Shown here in pieces: positions 57,401 through 64,000 of a stretch of DNA of 64,000 nt (positions are counted from its first letter, which is position 1; every line of letters begins with the position of its first letter). The notes under the pieces were generated by a model. It had not been told where the DNA came from. It saw only the letters and a program-made list of their open reading frames with translations, and did not search any database. The stretch is taken from contig WFMF01000335.1 of NCBI GenBank assembly GCA_011033025.1, positions 1 to 64,000 on the forward strand. The letters run 5' to 3'. The position numbers and the translations under genes are program-made. Origin of the DNA: Beroe forskalii (lineage: Eukaryota; Ctenophora; Nuda; Beroida; Beroidae).

Positions 57401-58825
57401 TATAGCAGTAAGAGGGTTGATAATGCAGGGGTCGCCAATGCAACTGCTGATTCCAGAATGAAACAAAATTTATTTCATGATGGTGCTGAGGAACCTTGGA
57501 GGGATCTGAACTTTAACAAGTTGTATGAGGAGAAAATTTTTATCAGGGCTTCTTGAGTGGCCTTTGATAGTTTGAGGGAGGAAGCCATATTGGTTTTTTG
57601 TAGTACAAAGTGGGTTATGACTACCAGGCTGTGCCAATGTTGTTACAGTATATGATATGTATTTATGGGTTGATCATTCCCTTTGAGGACAGTCTTCAAG
57701 TAGTGTACCTGAATTATAATGAATTAAGTAAAAAGATAAAAGAATAGTATAGATATAGAAAGAGGGGGCTAGGGCGGTTATAATGTAAAATCAAAAGTTA
57801 ATATACTGTGAGGGGCTGGATAGTGAAGTTATGATACTTAGCTGGTGAGTGGTACTAGAGAGTACCCAGCAGGTGGAAGGTGTGGATGATACCAACTGCA
57901 TGGGGAAGTGCAGTTGGCACACTCGGGAGGGGGAGGTGCGTGAGGCCCCAACTGGAAAGAACCAGGTCCCTGCCCCTTGGCCTAGGGTCAACAAAAGCTA
58001 TTAATGATCTTATTAATCTATTAGGCCTTTCAGTGTGTGCTTTATTAATGGGTGTTTATAAGGTCAGAATCCAGTTTAAGTTGTAAAAATTTATTCAAAC
58101 ACTGTCATAACATAGTGGGTCAGTCGAGGGTGACCAGTTACCACTGACCAGGGGATCAGCCTTGAAAGGTTCACTAGGAAGTCAATTAGGGGTCAGTAGG
58201 GACAAGGGGAGACCCCTGAGAGAACCAAAATGCGTCATTTGGGGTTCACTCAGGGCCCCAGGATCAGCTCTGATATATGAATGGATGCTTTCACTTGACT
58301 GATTACTACTTCACTACTGGAAGTCACTATTATGTGAATGCCTAAGAATGCAGTTGAAAAACTAAAGGAAAAAGTATAGGTAGGTACCTATTGGAAATCA
58401 TCTTAATATGTACTTGATAAAAATCTCTGCAAGTGTCTTAATAACAGAGGAATTTCAGTATTAACATCCCAACAATAATAAAATGTCTTCTTACAAATTA
58501 ACAAAACAGTCATGAACGTGAATTTTGAATGATTCGACCGATGCCAAAACAATTTGATGAGTGAAAATATTCAATTATATTCAGTAAATTACACAATTCT
58601 AGGTCGTTTATGCTACATACCAAGCTCCTGTGGATCTACAGTCACATTGTAGACATCATAATACAATCGAATTTTAACCTAAAAATCGTTTGGGAAGGTG
58701 CTAGAAATTACTAAAATGTAACCCAAAAAAAACCAAAAAAAACCAAAAAAAACCAAAAAAAACCTAGCCCAAGAATCGGAAAAGTAGGGTAGGCCTTGGT
58801 TTTTTTTGGGCTTCACCCCCCCCTT
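54455..58825. repeat. Repeat-rich intergenic block bounded by two related A/T-foldback units
   Basis: At 54,455-54,595 and 58,721-58,825 a unit reads GAAGCCCAAAAAAACC, then CCTAGCCCAAGAATCGG, GTAGGGTAGGCCTTGG and a T/G tail. The outer ends GATGAAGCCC and GGGCTTCAC are inverted, and TTTATA lies on both outer sides. It could be one 4.4-kb element or two separate short foldbacks. The interior is enriched for GGGTCA/GGTCAGCC words (54,770-55,760; inverted at 56,000-56,260). It also has a repeated block ending GTACCCAGCAGGTG (57,297-57,312; 57,853-57,872). No transposase was seen. Confidence 0.5.
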
Positions 58826-59211
58826 TATATAAGTCACGAACTGCATTTTCATAGAAAGCCGTTTCACATACACTTCTAATGAAGTCAAAAGATACATGAA
58901 AAGATACGGAAAGTTACAATAAAGCGATAACTGTTTTATACTTGAGTTAAGTTTGTTCATGAATGAAAGTAGTTAAAAGCAGGATGAAAGGAAGGCAGTA
59001 TGAGTAACTAATAGTCACTAACTATGATAGCTATTTGTCAGTGAAATACAACTAAATCGAGACAAATGAAACTAGAAATGTATTGTATATCGAGTATCGT
59101 GGGGATAAAAATATCATGATGTACATAAGAAACAAATAAAGACAAATAACGATTGCTTATAATGAATTGTGGTCATGGTCAAATACGTTAAACTCTGACA
59201 TGTAAAAATAA

Positions 59212-59444
59212 GGCGCCCGTAACGTTCGTCGGTCGATCGAATGGAATTGGTCGATCGATCAACTCTATTGGAACGAATGATGTGTTTTACTGGTCCCAAA
59301 TGACTTGAATCGTGTTTGAATTAGCAGTATTTTGTTGTTTCCCTACTAGCTCGAAGATTTCCTATCTAAAACACATCAGTCGATCAAATGAAGTTGATCG
59401 ATCGACCAATTCCATTCGATCGACCGACGAACGTTACGGGCGCC
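59212..59444. mobile_element. Harbinger-like MITE, 233 bp, TAA target duplication
   Basis: Long inverted ends (GGCGCCCGTAACGTTCGTCG, then GTCGATCGAATGGAATTGGT and further) enclose about 115 bp. TAA is present at 59,209-59,211 and 59,445-59,447. Three-bp TWA duplications are characteristic of PIF/Harbinger. Confidence 0.82.
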
Positions 59445-60052
59445 TAAGAATTCTGTCTGACAAAAGCAAGAATATGGACAAAGATAAGATTAAAACTTTA
59501 AAAATTATGGTCCAAAGAAAAAAGGCTAAACTTGGCGCTAACGGAAGAAAAAATCTTGCCATATCTGGCATTGCAATAAACTTAATCACAAGCCAATCGT
59601 CCGAGATAAAAGTTAAGAAAATGGGGTGGTTATCGTAGGGTAAAATATAGGGATCCGACCAACGGCCCTCAAGAAAGGGTGGAAATGTTAGGTGTATACG
59701 TAGCAATATCTTATACATTATACAACTATTTACATCTCTTCTCGACACATTTGAAATAAGCTGGTCACGTGACACATATCCTTGAACTTACCTGGGGCAA
59801 TCGAGATTAACAAAACAAATGAATACGTTCTGGCGTCATCGTGTAACGAGCATGGAACGTTATACAGTTCAACCAAACCTTGTAGCAGCGTTGTAGTGGT
59901 ACTTAGAGACAGTGTTTATGACATTAACTTCTTGTATTGTGGTGTATACAATTTAATCTAGCGAAGTATACAATGTACATTGTACATTGTACACTGACAG
60001 GGAAGTATGCAATACAATGTACACTGTACAGTGTACACTGACAGGGAGGATA
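59445..60052. other. PPP2R3C 3' flank
   Basis: No gene was seen. TGTACA-rich tandem palindromes (59,965-60,050) abut the PPP2R3C stop codon and would form stems in its 3' UTR. No clear AATAAA was found nearby on minus. Confidence 0.45.
59965..60050. repeat. TGTACA-rich duplicated palindromes next to a stop codon
   Basis: Two copies of TGTACACTGACAGGGA preceded by runs such as ACAATGTACATTGTACATTG. Both copies can fold on themselves. Confidence 0.75.
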
Positions 60053-60250
60053 TTACGGGCGATTATTGATGTTTTCTGCCGCCACCAGGGCTTCCCTATT
60101 CTCGTACATCCAGAATCCGTTGACATCAATGAGGATGCTGACAATGATGTCTCCTTGGGAGCACCTGATCAGGTCCTTGAGCGTGATACGCCCCTCTTTT
60201 TCAGGCTTCACCATGTCGAATACCTCGTTAATTAGGTCTTTCATATCCAC
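60053..60250 (-). CDS. PPP2R3C terminal exon
   Basis: After ACATCAG: VDMKDLINEVFDMVKPEKEG, ITLKDLIRCSQGDIIVSIL, then DVNGFWMYENREALVAAENI and the stop TAA at 60,053-60,055. Confidence 0.95.
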   Translation of the reverse strand: MDMKDLINEVFDMVKPEKEGRITLKDLIRCSQGDIIVSILIDVNGFWMYENREALVAAENINNRP

Positions 60251-63200
60251 CTGATGTTTCAATGTAGGAGTAAATTTCGTTGATATTAAAATAAGGAATG
60301 ATAGAAATATAATTCGAACGACAAGTAAACATTGGCACATTTCTATACCTAATCTGCAGAAAACATCTGCCAAAGTACTACCAAAACATCTGCGATGAAT
60401 GCTCACTGCCTAGAAAGACTCCGAGCATCCCCCAGAAAACCCCAAACACAGATAATCCGACTCACCACGTCCTGTCCATGCCGACTGAGCTCCTCCTGAA
60501 CAGCTCTGAAGTAGAAGTTAAGAGAGAACATGGTGATAGTCCCCTCTCCCTCGCAGTCCAGGATCTTGAAGAGGTACTGCAGGGCCTGAGGGGACTTCCT
60601 GTTCTCCAGAGCCAGGATGAAGTCAAGGTACGTTTTGTAGTCCATCTCACCTTCGTACGTCAGACATTCCTGGAATACCCTGCGCGGGAAGAGTCAGGAG
60701 TGCGATTATTCGGTGATGCGGAGATGAACCTAAGAGCAGTTATCATACCCCTCCCAGGCTCATTTTGGAGGGAATGCTGGTGTTTGGTCGGGGACAGGGG
60801 TATTATGCAGTTTCATGGTCTCAGCTGTGATCATCTACCTTTGATAATTCTGTACATCCATGTAAGATACGGCCACTTATTCGACAAGTACCCGCTTATT
60901 ACTCGATCAGATTGTGTGTCCAACAGTAGTTGGGCGAGGAAAATTATGAGCACTGCGAATGAAATCTTTGAATGTTTCTAAAATTTCTAATTCATGACCA
61001 ATTTTGGGAGAGTAAATGAGTAAATATGGTGATGTATTACCTGTCAAGGAAGACAGGAGTGAGAGTACCACTACCGTACCGTCCCAGCTCGTTCTTACTC
61101 AGCATACCGTTGTGGTCTGTGTCGAGGGTGAGGTACTGCCCGTACACGCGCAGTGCGCTGGCAGCACTGAACCAGTTGGAGTCCTGCCGTTCCCGGGGCA
61201 GACCTTCCTCACGCAGTTCCAACAACTCGTCCAGGAAGCTGCAACACAGAATGTCCTGCGGTGGGGTGAGGATTATGGTATGGAGGAGTGAGGATCATGG
61301 TATGGAGGCGTGAGGATGAGTGAGGATCATGGTATGGAGGAGTGTTAACAAGTACTCAAGTGACCAGGGAAGTCACATTGGAAGTACTTGGATATTTGAG
61401 ATAACTACGTAACTTTTATGCTCTGTAACCTCGATGGTACTGTGTTTTAAGGATAGGAAAAAAGAGAAAACAAGAATTGCGCCTACCGGCACATTTCTTG
61501 TACCTATTGTTTCCGTATGTAGGCGCTTAATTTCCTGTTCCCTGGGGCTGGTATTAAAACATGCCGTCATTTGATCGACGACGGTTGTCCGACTTATTTA
61601 CTGACATGTTGAGTTGAAGATAAAGCATAAAAGTGACCTTCCAAATCATGATACAATCGCGCTTCTTCTATCAAATTAGTGTCACAACGCAATACTAACA
61701 TCATTGAATCAATTTTATAAATATTCCTCATTATGCAGGCTCTCCTACGTACAAGTTTGAATTAACGCGCGCAGATGAAATATCACGTGGGCGATTTCGT
61801 TCCACGTGCCAAATGTTCGCGCGCGCGTTCCCGCCATTTCGTAGAACTCTGAAGATTCGTTTGGTTGCGCGATGTTCAGAGTTTCATAACTATGATCACC
61901 ATTTTCGTTACGCGTTACGTTTCTTATTTGCTGCGTTGCAGATATCAAACCGTTGCAATGTTCGCTATTATTTTACCCCGCCTTGATTGATTTTCAAGAT
62001 TGAGATACACAATTATATGATTACTGGCCAAGATCAAGATGAAAGATTCAGATATATGATCAATCATGAACCAAGACAAGCTCTCATGTCTTTCTTTCCT
62101 CTCGTCAATTCTTTAGATCATTCATAACACTGCCCATTGTAATTTGCCAGAATTGCCCGCTACTAATAAAGAAGGCCAAATGATTATGTGATTCAGTGAT
62201 TAAAATCCTATAAATTATTTGATTAATTCCCTGACAATTGATTAAGGTTTGATTTTATGATTAAAGAATTGAACTTCAATTTTTGAGAAAGAATTACTTT
62301 CAACATCAGAATGTTGAAACATCAGAATGAACAGAGCATTGAACCCAAATACCTACAACGCTGTTAGCTAGCTGCAGCCCAAAATGCAAAGGATGGCACT
62401 ACACCAAGCTACTCTGACGCGAGTGATATTATAAAGGAGCAGTTTGATGCATGAAAATGTACCAACCACCACCACCACCACCACCACGACACACCACCAC
62501 CTATTTCAGATTTAACAGTACGCATGAAGGTAGTATACACACAACCCCCACAAAACACGATCTCTGCTAACCTTTTCTCAATGCCTTTTTGTAAAACAAA
62601 AACGCGATTGGGAACAGGAAAAAATAAAACCGGTCTGCAGCACAGAATGTCCTGAATCTTTATCTTTCCCGTCCTCAGAGGGTCGAGGAAAAAGAAGAAC
62701 TTCCTAACTGCCGTACACACGTAGAAACTGTAGAAGCTCTTCTCCAGTCCATCTAACTGCGGCAGGGTGGGTATCATCTCCAAGATGTAGTTCTCCAGGT
62801 CTGCCTCTCGGAGGTAGCCCAGACCACTGATATCGTACAGGGACAGTCCTATCCGGGACTGCTGCAGCCACACCTTCCGCATCACGTAGTGGAAGAACTC
62901 GACAATGGCGATCCTGCCGTGAGGGTCTTTCTTGTAGAGCTTACTGAAGGTTATGGCGGAGAAGTAGTCTTTGCACTTCGGGCTCACTTGCTCCTTTACC
63001 TGGGAAATAATACAATTTTAATCGGAAAACTTTATACTGAAAATACTAGCTGATAGCGACATTTATTTAAGGAGAATCATTTGAGGAATGAAATTTTAAC
63101 GATCCACTGCACACATTAAGTGTACAAGCTACAAATGATGATAATGTAAGCAATGTACATTACAAACCTTGAGATAGTCCTCGAAGTTGATCATCCTATC

Positions 63201-64000
63201 CTCAACTGGGGGTGACAGATTGTCCTCCAGAAGATCCAGCAGTTTCTGCAGCTCCTCATTTTCTAGCAACGCAGCGCTCTTTCTAGTGAGAAACGCTGCA
63301 ATTCAAGGAATGGGGTTTCAAGAGAAATACGAAGTTTCATATTCCCGAATCACAAGGGAATTTCTTAAACTCGTAGCATATTGACATTGCAGAAATCAGG
63401 GTGCGAGTTCAAATATATCATAAGCATTGCGATTTATTGAGTATTCAAAATCTGAACTTATCGCTGTATTTCAAATCATACCTGCCCTTGACTCCTCCCT
63501 GAGTTTCTGAAGGATAAGGTCCTGTTCGGGAGGGAGGGGCGCGTAGAAACAGGGAATGGAGGCGTATGAGGGGTCACGCTTCCTACCTCCACCCCACGCT
63601 AGGTATCTGGGAGGGAGGGGGTTCAAATACCAATGGGGGTAATGGGGATACAAGTGGGGGGAGGGGTTGAAGTGTGAAGGGGTTGAGATGAAGGCGGGTT
63701 AGGGGTTGAGATCATCTTTCCCACTTGCATCTCAATGAGATGCAAGTGGGAAAGGGGTGAGATGATGTTACTCTAACAGTAAGTTATTGAGGAGGGAAAC
63801 GGTGTAGAATAAGTTAATAAAACAGATGTTTATTTTCAGATGGTAATAACAAGGAAGTCTCATTGTCGGTCTTCAATATGAGGTTCAGATAAAACCTAGG
63901 ATTTCACTCACTCTTCAAACATTTTCCGTTCTTCCGACGTGTCTTTATTGGCGGAAAGTTGTTTAGATTTCTCAGCATTGTACTGCTTCAACCTTTCAAC
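60053..64000 (-). CDS. PPP2R3C: PP2A regulatory subunit B'' gamma (N-terminus outside window)
   Basis: PPP2R3C (G5PR) is a B''-family regulatory subunit that targets protein phosphatase 2A; vertebrate work also ties it to MCM3AP/GANP. Seven exons join in frame to about 438 residues (human protein 453), so only a short N-terminal piece is missing. Landmarks: GGRKRDPSYASIP, LREESRA, LLENEELQKL, FFHYVMRKVW, a long B'' core block (IGLSLYDISGLGYLRE, PTLPQLDGLEKSFYSF, KFFFFLDPLRTGKIKIQDIL), NWFSAASALRVYGQYL, an EF-hand loop DTDHNGMLSKNE, GEMDYKTYLDFILALENR, and the ending DVNGFWMYENREALVA. Identity to the vertebrate protein is high. The join between the fourth and fifth visible exons is unusual. 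Confidence 0.95.
60466..60679 (-). CDS. PPP2R3C sixth visible exon
   Basis: After GCGCAG: VFQECLTYEGEMDYKTYLDF, ILALENRKSPQALQYLFKIL, then FSLNFYFRAVQEELSRHGQD and V, with the donor GTGAGT. Confidence 0.94.
61041..61238 (-). CDS. PPP2R3C fifth visible exon (EF-hand)
   Basis: After TTGCAG: (S)FLDELLELREEGLPRER, NWFSAASALRVYGQYL, then DTDHNGMLSKNELGRYG and VFLDR, with the donor GTAATA. The D-x-D-x-N-G-x-L-x3-E pattern is a calcium-binding loop. Confidence 0.93.
61262..61345. repeat. GAGTGAGGATCATGGTATGG minisatellite
   Basis: Three to four units lie directly upstream of the duplicated exon-end sequence before PPP2R3C exon 5. Confidence 0.75.
62462..62505. repeat. (CCA)n microsatellite
   Basis: An ACCACCACC tract lies in the PPP2R3C intron. 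It extends a chance open frame beyond the exon as a tryptophan run. Confidence 0.9.
62635..62999 (-). CDS. PPP2R3C fourth visible exon with ambiguous 3' border
   Basis: It starts after TTTCCCAG with VKEQVSPKCKDYFSA and ends in KIQDILCC. Conservation (human DILACSFLDD) puts the end at TGCAG (62,635), where the next bases are ACCGG, not GT. A canonical GTGCTG donor at 62,643 would also be in frame but drops three conserved residues (CCS). The last 20 bases recur before the next exon. Confidence 0.9.
63168..63295 (-). CDS. PPP2R3C third visible exon
   Basis: Between ATTGCAG and GTTTGT: AFLTRKSAALLENEELQKLL, then DLLEDNLSPPVEDRMINFED and YLK. Confidence 0.9.
63482..63606 (-). CDS. PPP2R3C second visible exon
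   Basis: Between CTCCCAG and GTATGA: YLAWGGGRKRDPSYASIP, then CFYAPLPPEQDLILQKLREE and SRA. Human has GGRKNTNEFYKTIPRFY and LLQKLREESRA. Confidence 0.92.
63716..63754. repeat. Perfect 19-bp inverted repeat with one-base centre
   Basis: CTTTCCCACTTGCATCTCA is followed by a single A and the exact complement. It lies in a PPP2R3C intron next to GGGGTTGA-type short repeats. Confidence 0.9.
63912..64000 (-). CDS. PPP2R3C first visible exon (partial)
   Basis: VERLKQYNAEKSKQLSAN, then KDTSEERKMFE, with the donor GTGAGT after GAAGA. The window ends within the exon. It joins the next exon as FEEYLAW. Confidence 0.8.

Noticed and set aside
60478..61313. Plus-strand open frames of 90-167 codons
   Set aside because: Antisense shadows of PPP2R3C exons.
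62409..62634. Extension of the PPP2R3C exon reading frame
   Set aside because: Residues after DILCC lose similarity to the family and end in a CCA-repeat tryptophan run; this is intron read-through.
1..64000. tRNA, rRNA or other structured RNA genes
   Set aside because: No cloverleaf with B-box consensus or rRNA core motif was noticed by eye; a covariance-model search would be needed to exclude them.

Overview
This is animal nuclear DNA. Two conserved metazoan genes can be read exon by exon on the minus strand. One is a parvin (integrin-linked actin-binding adaptor with two CH domains). The other is PPP2R3C (a B''-type regulatory subunit of protein phosphatase 2A). Nearly all introns are GT-AG. 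The introns are long and hold minisatellites, a decayed LINE, MITEs and larger DNA transposons. The repeat load and degenerate families look like an invertebrate metazoan, but the phylum cannot be fixed from the sequence. Nothing bacterial, viral or organellar was seen.

Layout. Positions 1-5,458 are the reverse complement of 31,811-18,803, a tail-to-tail inverted duplication. Each arm carries the 3' end of parvin and the first two exons of an unrecognised gene, called gene X here. The left arm reads on plus and the right arm on minus. The arms differ by insertions confined to the right arm: an 823-bp TA-flanked MITE at 19,058-19,880 and about 7 kb of satellite at 22.3-29.6 kb. Inside that satellite sits a 1.93-kb palindromic transposon with 8-bp target duplications. 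The spacer (5,459-18,802) is mostly the second intron of right-arm gene X plus its apparent third exon at 8,260-8,396. The left gene X copy has lost the splice donor of exon 2 and has no exon 3, so it looks like a pseudogene.

From 30,454 to 53,824 lies a complete parvin gene on minus: ten coding exons, in frame throughout, about 392 residues. Its introns contain a one-exon gene for a secreted cysteine-rich prepropeptide (34,164-34,481), a LINE remnant (36.86-37.6 kb), and a 3-kb tandem duplication of exons 2-5 whose second copy is badly eroded (41.64-44.46 kb). They also hold a piggyBac-like element and a MULE-like element with another transposon nested in it. A possible second promoter and first exon lies near 49 kb. 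Between the genes (54-60 kb) there is a repeat-rich interval with a Harbinger-like MITE. PPP2R3C occupies 60,053 to the right edge on minus and lacks only its extreme N-terminus.

The most unusual pattern is that tandem or direct repeats repeatedly include exon/intron boundaries. Arrays at 7.5-8.3 kb and 38.8-39.1 kb multiply a splice donor. A triplication at 53.81-53.96 kb multiplies a splice acceptor together with the parvin start codon. Two introns (parvin intron 9 of the right copy, and PPP2R3C at 62.6/61.2 kb) have 17-20 bp of exon-end sequence repeated at their far end, and protein conservation there points to non-GT donors. All family assignments come from reading translated sequence and recalling the families; no search was run.
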